Source of the DNA: Scenedesmus sp. ARA3
Taxonomy: Eukaryota > Chlorophyta > Chlorophyceae > Sphaeropleales > Scenedesmaceae
NCBI GenBank assembly: GCA_004335835.1
Contig: RWJK01001378.1
Span: 1 to 64,000 of the forward strand
Reading direction: 5' to 3'
Length of the DNA stretch: 64,000 nucleotides
Every line of letters begins with the position of its first letter. Positions within the stretch are counted from its first letter, which is position 1. The notes below the pieces were generated by a model. It worked only from the letters and a program-made list of their open reading frames with translations. It did not search any database and was not told where the DNA came from. Positions 29,784 through 39,796 of this stretch are shown piece after piece. Made by a program: the position numbers and the translations under genes.

Positions 29784-31278
29784 GGAGCAGCAGGTAACAT
29801 ACGGGGCAGTGGAGTATAACCCCGCAGCGGCGGCAGCGCCGGCAGCAGCAGCAGCAGCTGCTGTGGGTTCTGAGATGCCACCAGCCCCTGATGCTGCTGC
29901 TGCCCTTACTGGTGGCGGCCATAAGATTCATTCTGCAGCCCTGCAGCCGCAGCATGCAGCCAAGGCAAATACAGCTGAGGCGGATGTAGCAGCGCAACAC
30001 GCTATAGCAGCAGGAGCTGCAGCACAGCTGAATGGCTCACCCCAGCAGCAGCTGCAGGCAGTAGGTGACTCAGCTACTGCTGCCTCTGCTGCTGCTGCAG
30101 CTGCTGCTGCTGCTGGCCCTGCTGGTCAGCAGCAGGCTGACATGGCTGCTTCCCAGCATGAGCATGCTGCCCCAGGTGGCGCAGTTGCGAGTGGCGCAGT
30201 TGCTGCTGCCAGCAGCAGCACCAGCAGCAGCAACCTACCCACCTGGCCTGCTGCTGTCGATGATGATGATGTTGAGGCAGGGGCAGTGACGCAGCCACTG
30301 GCGCAGCTGCCCCAGCCTGGCCTGCAGCAGCAGGTGCTGGTGGCAGATACGGCAGCAAGCCAGGCTGCAGCAGTTGCTTCAGCTGCAACTGCAGCGGCAG
30401 GAATGGGAGCAGTGCAGCCTCCTGCTGCAGGTGGTGGCAGCGACGCCACTGCCGGCGGGAGTTTGGCTGATGCCGCCGCTGCGGCAGCAGCAGCACCAGG
30501 CGTAGTGGCAGCAGCAGCCGTCCTGCTGCCACTACCAGCAGCAGCTGCACCACCAGCCCCACCACCAGCAGCAGCACCACCACCACCACCAGCAGCAGCA
30601 GCAGCAGCAGCAGCGCAGCCGTACTCAGACATGCCTGAGTTCAAAGCTGGCATGCGGCTGTGCATGGTGGAGCCGTGCCTGTACGGCCTGCTGGACCACT
30701 TTGGCCTGCCTGACGAGCTCTGCGAGTGGCTGGAGGCAGGGCTGCAAGCGCTGGCAGCAAGCGGCGCCGATGCGGCAGCAGCAGCAGCAGCAGCAGGGCA
30801 GCAGCAGCAGGCTGAGTCGAGGATGGAGCGCTTTGCCGGCGACTATGCGTACCTGCGCATGTGGGCGTCGAAGGGCCGGGCGCAAAAGGCGCAGAATGCG
30901 CTGCAGCGGCTGCTGGGTCGTGTGCTGCCAGCACCACCACCGCCACCACCAGCAGCAGCAGCAACAGCGCAGCCTTTCCCAGGCATGCCCGCGTTCACTG
31001 CTGGCATGCGCGTCATAGATGTGGAGCCGTGCCTGTATGACCTGCTGCTGCACTTTGGGCTGCCTGACGAGCTGTGTGAGCGGCTGCCAGATGCGTTGGA
31101 GGTGCTGGGGGCGAGTAGCGCCAATGCGGCAGCAGCAGGGCAGCAGCAGCAGCAGGGTGAGACGAAGATGGGGCGCTTTGCCGGGGACTATGCGCGGCTG
31201 CGCATGTGGGCGGGGCGGGGGCGGGTGCAGCGGGTGCAGGCGGAGCTGCAGACGCTACTGGACAATGTGGGGGTGTGA
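25499..31278 (+). CDS. Large SR/CCCH zinc-finger polyQ protein, 5' end uncertain
   Basis: Proposed exons: 25499-25659, 26277-26440, 26750-31278. The 25499 exon (SAELLQHGIQLPASAKAAV) has no in-frame ATG; it joins the next exon in phase. An alternative is an ATG start at 26177 in a longer second exon. The last exon contains polyGln blocks, coiled-coil-like Gln/Leu/Glu stretches and an Arg/Ser domain (about 28282-28510, many RSRSRS). It then has more polyQ, a single finger C-x5-C-x5-C-x3-H (VCGRFPVCPYGPRCRLLH, about 29674-29727) and Ala-rich linkers. It ends in two copies of a domain of about 100 residues. The SR domain and the Nab2/ZC3H14-like finger suggest a nuclear RNA-binding role, by inference. 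At about 27115-27125 the frame shifts by two bases in a GATATATTGAC tract. Confidence 0.7.
29106..29183 (+). repeat. CAG array encoding polyGln
   Basis: Nearly pure CAG with a single AAGCA interruption, in frame as polyGln within the SR/CCCH protein. Confidence 0.95.
30619..31275 (+). repeat. Two in-frame copies of an unrecognised ~100-residue domain
   Basis: Copy 1 spans about 30619-30930 and copy 2 about 30973-31275. Shared features are MP.F.AGMR..VEPCLY.LL, HFGLPDELCE, an Ala/Gln insert, ER or GRFAGDYA.LRMWA..GR.Q..Q..LQ.LL. A Pro/Ala linker separates them. I do not recognise the fold; it looks largely helical. Confidence 0.85.
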
Positions 31279-31640
31279 TGACAGTAATGACTTCAGTCGG
31301 TGAGTCAGCGTTGATGCCAGCAGGGCGGCAGTGGCGCCTGCTGTGCACAGCTACTGGACAATGTGGGGGTGTGATGACTGCTGTCAGTCCAATGGTTGGT
31401 CAGCATTGTTGCCAGCAGGGCGGCAGTGGCCCTGGCTGGGCATGCCTGTGGGCGGGGGCGTGATGACTCCAGTCGCTGAGTCAGCATTGACGCCGGCAGG
31501 GCAGCAGTGACGACACTGTACACAGCTGGCCGCGTGTTGCTGCGGGTGCTGCTGGGCAGTGCAGCAGGCGTGTGAGTGGGTAGTAGTATGGCAGGGCAGC
31601 AGTGGCACCTGCTGTGCACAGCTAGCTGGTTACGTGCGGC
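31256..31640 (+). repeat. Tandem repeat of the SR/CCCH gene 3' end and stop
   Basis: ACAATGTGGGGGTGTGATGAC (stop at 31276-31278) recurs with TGA at 31372-31374 and again, more decayed, at 31461-31463. Shared downstream blocks read GCCAGCAGGGCGGCAGTGGC and GCTGTGCACAGCTA. Periods are 96 and 89 bp, with a further partial copy at about 31590-31625. Confidence 0.88.
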
Positions 31641-32413
31641 TGAGGGCCGCATCTGTTGTATAGCATGTAGTTCATACGTCGGGTGGCGTTTGGCACTGCA
31701 GACCTGCTGATTGGCAGCACAGGTGTTCAATAAGCGCGGCAGGAAGCCTGCCGTATGATGCGTACCTGTGAGCAACCTTGTGGAGTGGGTTGGTCTATGT
31801 TGGATTTCAAAGTTGGTGTTGATGCTTGACGCCCCTCTTGTTGTTGACACGCTTGACGCCCCTCTTCAGTTTTTTCCTTTGTCTTTTAGAAGACAAGGCT
31901 TTCACACTTGCGAGTGTTTTGATGTAGTGGCCACGTTACTCTCTGTCCGCTTGCCTCATGTGCAGACATCTCAACCTGCTGTGACGGCTGGAGCATCAGT
32001 CACGCAAGGACTTCTGTCATGGTTGCTGTCAGGCGTGTCCTGCGTCAACCATCACTCATAACCAGGATCACGTCATTGTGCTTATTGTGGTTGTTGAGTA
32101 GTAGTCCTATTTGTAGTGCAGTAGTCTACTGTTGGTAAAGGAAGGCCTGGCGCTGTCAGGGGTTGGATAAGTGGCAGCAGCAGGAGCAACTGCTGCCGCA
32201 GCAACAGCAGGTGATGCTGCAGTGCTGCGCCTGCTGTCAGCAGCAGCTGCTGAAGCGCTTGTGCGCCAGCAATGGACCAATAAGCTTGTTTCCCACAGTC
32301 TTGCAGCAGAGTAGGTTTGGTAGCTGGTGGTGTAGCCCCCATGCACCCCATGTGAGTTCTTGTTTGTGCTTTTTTTGTTTGATGTTGCTGGTTGTGCTTG
32401 TGTGTGGTATGGC

Positions 32414-32423
32414 TGTAATTACA
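32414..32423. terminator. Palindromic TGTAATTACA, possible two-way poly(A) signal
   Basis: TGTAATTACA is its own reverse complement, so TGTAA is read on both strands. It lies between the convergent SR/CCCH gene (stop 31278) and RTA1-like gene (stop 33125). Confidence 0.5.
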
Positions 32424-32490
32424 TTGTTTATAAACTGTTGAAAACTGTTTAGTTTATGAGATTATGTGGTTATGAGGTTATGAGCCCATC

Positions 32491-32580
32491 TTCACGCCTG
32501 TCCACTGCGCATGTTCACGCCTGTCCACTGCGCATGTTCACGCCTGTCCACTGCGCATGTTCACGCCTGCGCCTGTCCAC
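32491..32580 (+). repeat. 23-bp tandem repeat, three full copies plus a partial
   Basis: TTCACGCCTGTCCACTGCGC followed by ATG repeats perfectly at 32491, 32514 and 32537, then a variant at 32560. Adjacent AGCCATCCAGG also occurs twice. Confidence 0.95.
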
Positions 32581-33124
32581 AGCCATCCAGGCATAAACAG
32601 CCATCCAGGACGTCCTGGCCGTAATGCTGGTGACCATTTGACGCGCCTTGCCAGCAAGTATGCATGTCAGCACCAAGGTTGGTAGGCTGGTGAATGCTAC
32701 TCCTTGATTGATTTAGGTTACATTGCCCAGACTGTGCCACACCAGGGGCGTGAGGCAGGCTGCCAGATCACTCTACAAGCCACAAACTCCCTGTCAACAC
32801 ATCACAGCTAGCTGTACGTGCATCTGACAGTGGACAGAGTATGTTGCGTCAACCATGCACAGAGGTGTACACATGCACAGAGGTGTACACATGTGACTGC
32901 TCAGGCCTGTCTACTGAAGCACACTGGCACCAACACACGTGCTGGCTCGCAACTGACATCCAGTTTACTCAACGACCATGACAAGCTGCGACACATCCTG
33001 CGTATGTTTCAGCAGCGCCGCCTCAGCAGACCAAGCACAAGCACTGCAGCACTGTGCAGACTAACCCCCAAGTACACAGTACACAGACAGCAGCAGCCAG
33101 ACCCAGCGGTCTAGAGCAACTCAT

Positions 33125-34822
33125 CTAGATATCTGCACTCTCGCTGGCGTCCTGCACTAGCGCTGCCCTGCTGCTGCTGGTGCTGACACTCTGCTGCTGC
33201 AGCGTGGCCCGCCGCGCTGCAACAGGCCCCAACCACCAGCCATAGTGCAGGCAGCAGAGCAGCAAGCCGCATGCCAACAGCGGCGCAAAATCAAAGCCGT
33301 AAACCCCAAACCGCTCATGTGTGGCCAGGAAACCCTTCAGACCCTGCGCATACACCACCACCCTGAAGATTTGCCGCACATACTGGCACGCAATGGTTCC
33401 AAACAGGCAGGCGAAGGCCGCCGTGAACTTCCCGGTGCCCGCATAGCCAAACTTCACACCAAACTTCACGGTCAGCGCCAGGACTGTGAACACCGTGAAC
33501 ACCGCCAGCTGCAGGCACACGCCAGCCAGCAGCAGCCAGCGGCCACTTTCGTGAACTTTCCTGGCCGCTGCAGTCTCCCGGAGGCTATCTCCATTGCCGC
33601 TAGCCACTAAACCAGCACCCGCACACTGCAGCGCCAGTGCAGCTAGCTCTCCAATACAGAATGCAGCCGTCACTGCGCTTGCCAGCGTCACTCTTCGCCG
33701 CTGTTGGAACTGCCCCACCACGCTCACTCCCATCAGGGAGCTTAGCAACCCGGCAAACCCTGAACCCTGTGTAACGGCGGCTGCTGCTGCTGCGGCAGTA
33801 GTTACGCTGTCATGATCTGAGCAGCGCATCTTGGGGAGCTTTGTAGGGGCTGCTGCTGGGCTGGCTGAGATCAGCTTTCCGAGGCACAGGTAGTTTGTGG
33901 CTGCCAGCAGTGGTGGGCTGATCAGGAACAGTGCTACCATTGTGATGAAGGAGTTGGGCTGTGGGCGGGGCTGGTCCAGCAGGGTTGCTCGCAGGGCATA
34001 TGCTGCAAGCTGCATGAAGCCGGCAGCAGCTGCAGTAGCAGAACAATTAACAGCAGCAGCAGCAGCAGAGTGCATTAGTAAGGCCATTTTATGTTGAGAG
34101 ACTGTGGCAGCAGCTGGTGGATGCGGTGTGTGCGGTGTGGGGATGTACAGGTGATACTTATGAATCAATGCCTGCCCATGGGCAGCCAGCATGGCTTCTG
34201 CATGTTAATGATCAGAGCAGGCTGGTGTGAGCATGCATGCCGTTGACAGGCCAGCTGGCTCTGCTGTGGTGATTTGGCACTGCCTGCACATGGATATGGG
34301 ATGCACCCCCATGAGCTGCTGTTGGGACAGTCCCAAGAGCTGCTCAACAATCCGCCTGCCACAGCCACTCTGCTTACATGTACAATGCAAACTCCTGAAA
34401 ACTCTATGTCTACAGCACCAGCCACAGCACAGCTCTCACCTGCAGCCATCATGAACCAGGTGCGCGTCCGCACAGTCAGCACCACCAGGCCACAGCACCA
34501 GCCACAGCACCAGCTGCACACCAGCCACTGCACCACACATAGCACCAGCCACAGCACCAGCACCAGCACAGCTACCACTTAGCTGGCCCGCTACCATACA
34601 AAATGCCATCCCTTCATCACCAGTCTCACCTGCAGCCATCATGAACCAGGTGCGTGTTCGCATTGTGAGCGCCACCAGGCCACAGCTCACAGCAGCCCAC
34701 AGGGCCATGGCTGCCAGCGCAGCGCCCCTGTCAGGCACCTCGCCCTTAAACATCGAGTTTAACAAAACCTCGCGGGCTTGTTCCTGCGGGAGCAGCGCCA
34801 AGAGTGCTGCTGCTCGACCCAT
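33125..34822 (-). CDS. RTA1-like seven-helix membrane protein
   Basis: Minus-strand exons: 34822-34630 and 34029-33125, joined in phase, 365 residues. RTA1/RTM1/RSB1 proteins are seven-helix membrane proteins of fungi linked to lipid export and drug resistance. Matching segments: QLAAYALRATLLDQPRPQPNSFI..ALFLISPPLLAATNYLCLGKLI (family: GY..R....P...YI.Q..LLL.AP.L.AA..Y...GR.I), and RQIFRVVVYAQGLKGFLATHERFGVYGFDFAPLL (family: R..YR..E...G..G.L..HE...Y..D..PM). An Ala-rich insert follows the LGKLI segment. ATG at 34822 is the first in frame and precedes the first hydrophobic helix; a Gln-rich open stretch upstream lacks ATG. Substrate is unknown. The single intron holds a decayed copy of the exon 1 tail. 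Confidence 0.72.
34431..34680 (-). repeat. Two copies of RTA1-like exon 1 tail
   Basis: The exon end MRTRTWFMMAAG plus GTGAGA donor (junction at 34630) recurs as VRTRTWFMMAAG with its junction at 34440, 190 bp further into the intron. Both donors are intact. The sequence between is a (CACCAGCCACAG)-type degenerate repeat. Confidence 0.88.
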
Positions 34823-35813
34823 GGTGCTGCCTGGGAGCTGCTGCTGCTGCTGCTGCTGCTGAAGGTGTGGGGATGAGATGTGCTGTGCTGCTGCAGGTGC
34901 AGCAGCTGGAGCGAGACCGACTGGGGAAGCAGATGACGAAGTAGCCACCTGTAGTGCGAAGCAGGGAATGAAGGCAAGCGGGAGGAGGACATGCTGGGAG
35001 GGAGGCAGGCTACCCCGACAGCAGCGGAGGCAGTGCTAGCGATTGCTGCCACGAACCAAATGCTTTCGATTCACTGCGGTGTGATGAATAGGAGCTGATG
35101 ACTGAGAAGCAGCAGTGAATGAAAGGCAGCGGGGTATTCTTCTTCGGACAGTCTACTTGCCGCCCTCCGCTCACCTTACGCGCCTCTGTCAGAAGGCTGG
35201 CACAGGAGTGTTTTTGTTTTTGCTGAGTGTTGTCTGCTGGTGCTTCAAAGTTTCCAGGTCGCAACGATGGGTGCTCAGGCCTCTATAAGGGCATGGGGGT
35301 GTCGTCATCGAGCCGGGTCACCAGCCGGGGAAGCCGGCCCGGCAGGCAGACCAACGGGATTTGATACCGTAGCATTTGGACATCAGAGCCGCCTTACTAT
35401 GACATGTGCGTTCTTTACCACGATTCATGCTGATAAATAAAACGACTTGATGTCAAAGAAACCGGCGCGACCATGCCACTCGGCAAGCACAGCAGCCACA
35501 GTGTGCCATATGCTTGCAGGAATGTCAGTCAACAAGGGCAGATCGAGGCAAACCTGCAGCCCACCAGGCTGCCAAACATATAAGCTGCTGAACCTCTGAC
35601 CAATAAAGATGCATCTCCAGCACATATCAGCAAGTGTTCCGCCATTCGGTGCGTTCTCCTACAAAGTCGCCAGCAGAACTGCTGGTTCCAAACAGCAGTG
35701 CCAAACGCCACAAACACGTCCTTGCAATGGCAAGCTTCCTGCAAGCCGCAAATCCCTGAACCGATGCTTACTGCCTCTCCCAGAACCCTAAACAGGCCAG
35801 CTGTGCAGCCACA
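34823..35813. other. Intergenic region
   Basis: The 5' flank of the RTA1-like gene and 3' flank of the helical-repeat gene, both minus strand. Around 35080-35760 CAG runs are rare. A CTCTATAAGG element lies at about 35281-35290 on the plus strand, with no gene supported behind it. I see nothing else. Confidence 0.4.
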
Positions 35814-37324
35814 CTACTTGCTGCTGCTGCTGCTGCTGAGTAATTCCAGGTACTGCTTCAGTGGCTTGCTGCTGTGGTTGATTGCTGCGAAGGACTGCGC
35901 CACAGCCTGCACAGCATCCTGGCTCACCAGCCCCTGCTGTGCGCGCGTCACCACCTCTGCAACAGCAGCAGCAGCAGCGGCAGCAGCAGCAGCTGCAAAT
36001 CAATGGGAGCCTGCATGTTGCAACACACCATGCGGTGGCATTCATAACATCAGCATGTGTATGTGTCTCATACTGAGGCACCCCGCGCAGCCGCCGCATG
36101 TGCAACTGCACATGCGCACCGCACAACATCGGTACTGCATCTGCCCGCCATGCGCAATGCATCAGCTGAGCACGAGCAACTCGACGTCACTGTCGCCACA
36201 CCCCGCATATCGCACCTGCTGCCAGCCCGTCCAGCAGCCGGTTATCAAAGAACCAGCGGCCCATGGACGCAAATCGGCCCAGCAGCGCCAGCAGCTCAGG
36301 CTGAGTCAGCTCCCCGCGCCGCTCCAGCGCAGCCTCTGCAGGTCAAAAGCCAAGGACACCAACTGTCAAGGTTCAACTGTGTGGTCGGCTGCCGTGTTGT
36401 CAGTTGACACAACACGTTCACACAATGTGTGTGTGTGGCATGCACACGTGCCTGGTCAGCCAGCAGCCAACATGTTGCAGTACACCGCGCACTGCCGCAC
36501 CTGCCAGCGCTGTGAGCAGGAAGGGGTCCCTGTACTCCATGGCCGCCACCAACACAACACAAGCACCATACAAAACAAATGCATGCTTGCACGCGTGCCT
36601 GGCCCGCCAATAGCCAGTAATGCGCCGCCGCACCTGCCAGTGCGGTGAGCAGGAACGGGTCCCTGTACTCCATGGCCGCCAGCGCGGCAGCAAGCACAGG
36701 CAGCTCCTCACTCGCCACGTCATCAATGTCACCTGCCAGGTGCAGCAGCAGCAGCAGCAGCGGCATGGCCGTTGTGCCAGATACACCAGCCATGCACACG
36801 CGAGCTGTGCACATTGAACGCACAAGACATCCCAGCAGCAGCAGCAGCATCAGCATCAGCATCAGCATCAGCATCATCAGCAGCAGCAGGAGCAACACAG
36901 CAGACAACAGTGTGCTGCAGCACGGCCTCGTCTCTATATATAACTCGCTCACTTGTGAGCACCTGCGCTGCCCCAAGCACAAAGTCCACCACGCCAGGCA
37001 AGCCGGCGACCTTGCTGCTGCTGACGCTGCCACGCACGCCGTCATTGCTCGGCACAGGCGTGGTCCTGCTCCTGCCCCCGCTGCTGCTGCTGCTGCTGGT
37101 GTCGGTTGCTGCAGGACTGCTGCTTGCCACTTGACTGCTGCTGCTGCTGCTGCTGCTGCTGTTTGCGTCTGCCAGCTGTGCGCAGGCCCACAGCAAGCTC
37201 GGCAGCTCATCTGCTGCTATGGAGGACGCAGTTGGCGCTAAGTGCTGCACTGCTGCTGAGAACGCATGTTGATGGAAGTAGCCTATTTGCCTGGCAGGCA
37301 AGCAAGCAAGGAACAGCAACAGCC

Positions 37325-37362
<38 letters not shown>

Positions 37363-38185
37363 GATTGCGTATATGTCGGCGCCTGGTGTGTGCACGCAAG
37401 CAGCGATACTGGCTAACCGCCACTGATAATGCTGTTGCGGTGAAAATGGCGTTGCCACAGTACTGATGTGCACGTGCACAGCATGCTCGATGACATTCAC
37501 AAGCGATGTGTGCAGCCGGCTGCATGCAAAGAAGGCGCTGCGGCACATCGCAGCACAAGCAGCTGCACAGGAAGCGGCTGTCTGAAGACTGCCAAACCCA
37601 AACAAGACAAGGCATCTGCAGGCCTGATGTGCTTGTGCAACACTCCTAGTGCAACATCGCTGAAAACATTTGGACAGTTATGTGGCAGTCCCACCTGCAT
37701 GCCTCTGTAAAAGCAGAGAGCTCTGTGCTGCTGTAGCTGCCGATGTTCTGCAGCAGCTGCTGGCTCAGCGCGTCCATGCTGCTGCGCAGCTGCTCTGCTG
37801 GCATCTGATCCTTGCTGAGCATGATGGCGATGGCTTGGCTGTGCGGTGTGGCTGAAGGGTTGGCGTGCTTCTGTACGTCCGGTTTGCTGGTTGCAGCCCC
37901 TTGCCGGGTGCTACTGCTACTGCTGCTGCTCTGCGGGCCCTGTCCTGCAGCCGTTGCAAGGCTTCGACAACTGTCAAACTTGAGGCTGCTTTCAAAAAGC
38001 AAGGTCTTTGGGACAGCATCGGTGACCAGCCGGGCGCCAGCTGCAACGACACTGCACAGAAACTGTTCCGAAGGAACCCCACGCCACAGCAGGCGAGGAA
38101 TCATGTTGGCGTGAACTACAGAACGCAAAAAGCAAAGATAGTTGTGGGAGGCTGCTGCTTGGTGTGCAGCGCTGAACTGCTGCAT
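35814..38185 (-). CDS. Helical-repeat protein resembling FAST/RAP organelle RNA factors
   Basis: Minus-strand exons: 38185-37695, 37290-36953, 36732-36634, 36335-36216, 35956-35814; all phases match, 396 residues. The last four exons carry short helical-pair motifs: ADELPSLLWACAQLAD, SEELPVLAAALAAMEYRDPFLLTALA, QPELLALLGRFASMGRWFFDNRLLDGL, and VSQDAVQAVAQSFAAINH. This helix-pair pattern (ELxxLLWAxAxL) is seen in FASTK/RAP and algal octotricopeptide-type proteins that act on organelle RNA. No RAP domain is visible, and the protein is short. A Ser-rich block interrupts the repeat array. An organelle-targeting peptide cannot be judged. The call is by pattern, not by a diagnostic motif. The intron after exon 3 has a copy of the exon 3 tail. 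Confidence 0.6.
36498..36690 (-). repeat. Two copies of exon 3 tail of the helical-repeat gene
   Basis: AAMEYRDPFLLTALAG with its GTGCGGC donor (junction 36634) recurs as AAMEYRDPFLLTALAG with junction equivalent near 36501, period 133 bp. The amino-acid copy is perfect over 16 residues; the introns after the two copies differ. Confidence 0.9.
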
Positions 38186-39262
38186 CGCGTCCACACCCAA
38201 ACAATCCTGAGCCCTAGAGCACAACTGATGGGTTGACTGTCAAGGCAGCTCTTGGACGCCTGTTCTTTTCAGAACTCACCCTGAGTGATCTGCCTTAGGC
38301 TAGCCTGTTGGTCCTCGACAGCAGTGATGAACAGCAAATGGCTGAAAGTGTATTGGGGTCAGCCTGGCCATGCCATTATGCCATCATGGCATGATGCCAC
38401 GGCACACTCATACATGCAGCTGGGTGCTGCTTGCTATATCACGATGTTGTCTGCACCCAGTACAACAGTGCATGCTGTACTGTTGAGCAAGCAAGATGCA
38501 GTGGCGCCTTCAGTGGGTGACCGAAATGCTGTGGTAAACATGGGGGGCAGGTGACCGTAGGATGTCTGCAGCAGCACCTGCGCAGGCAACAGACATTGAT
38601 ATGACAATGGAAGTTTCAATATGCATGAAGCGCTCAGCAGCCTTAGCTGACAACCACCGACGCTGCACCTAACAACAGCCGAGCAATAGATGGCCTTCAC
38701 CGCTTCATGACTCAGTACCCTACCTAGAGTTGCATGCCAATAGAGAATTGTGAGCTATGTATACCGTGAGGGCTGGACCCCTTGCCTGGCTGCAGTCCTC
38801 GTAGCGATCTACAGGGTGAACTGCAACAACAGGGGTGACGACCCTGTGTGCAAAGCAGGGCGCAGGCATATCCCGCTAAGGAACAAACGTGAGTGTTGTC
38901 TGCTAATAGCCACATCATGGCCCAATATCACATTGGGTAGATAGGTTGGACTGCACAAGAGCATCACAGGCCAGAACAGCTCAGCAAACACGGCGCTGAA
39001 GCCCATGTCATTTCTTGACTGTCAGTTGTCCACCATATTGGCATGGGTGAGCAGTTCTGCGCTGTCTGGTAGGGCGTCGGGCGCCAAGCCAGGATTCCTC
39101 GCGCTGCCCCGCAAGATGCCCGTGCATAGCCCCTTACCCATCAAAGGTACCTCAACCTCTGTTTGAGGTGGCCAGCTGCACCTGCCAGGCCTCGAGGTTG
39201 CTGACAGGCCCCCACCACCACGTGCAGGTTCGACCGAGAAAGCTTCGCCAGGCTGCGGCACA
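38186..39262. other. Divergent intergenic region
   Basis: Lies between the start of the helical-repeat gene (minus) and the Q/A-rich gene (plus), so it must hold two promoters. No TATA box that I would defend. Little CAG repeat. No other feature seen. Confidence 0.4.
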
Positions 39263-39601
39263 ATGCTGTGGAGACGCGTACAACGAGCTTTCCGCACAGC
39301 ACTTAGTAGTATCTGTGGAGACAGCAGCAGCAGGCGCGCGCAGCTGCGAAAGCCACTGAATCCACAGCTGCAGCACAGCAGCAGTGGAACCTCATCCACG
39401 AGTCGCTGGCCCAGTGACCAGCCTATGCTTTCCCCAGACCACTGCAGCAGCAGCCAGACAGCGCCTGTGCTGCCCCGCATTCCAAGCTTTGAGCCAACAC
39501 ACAGTGAGCTGCTGCACAGCGTCCCGCTCGATACCAGCACAGCAGCTGGCTGCAGCCCTGTGAGCCCAGGCACCCCAAACCTGCAGCAGCAGCAGCAGCA
39601 G

Positions 39602-39649
<48 letters not shown>

Positions 39650-39736
39650 GCGCCGCCAGCTCGAGTAGCACCTGAGCCAACCGCCGCAACAGCACCCACA
39701 GTTGCAGCAGGCCCCTGCACCCTGGAGGAGGTGTGG

Positions 39737-39796
<60 letters not shown>

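Larger units (their letters stand above)
31641..33124. other. Intergenic region between convergent genes
   Basis: Contains a palindromic poly(A) motif (32414-32423) and a 23-bp tandem repeat (32491-32580). No supported coding region. Confidence 0.45.

Noticed and set aside
36498..36560. Treating the second MEYRDPFLL segment as a real extra repeat exon
   Set aside because: It lacks a preceding acceptor in phase and lies between the functional exon 3 donor and exon 4; best explained as a decayed tail copy.
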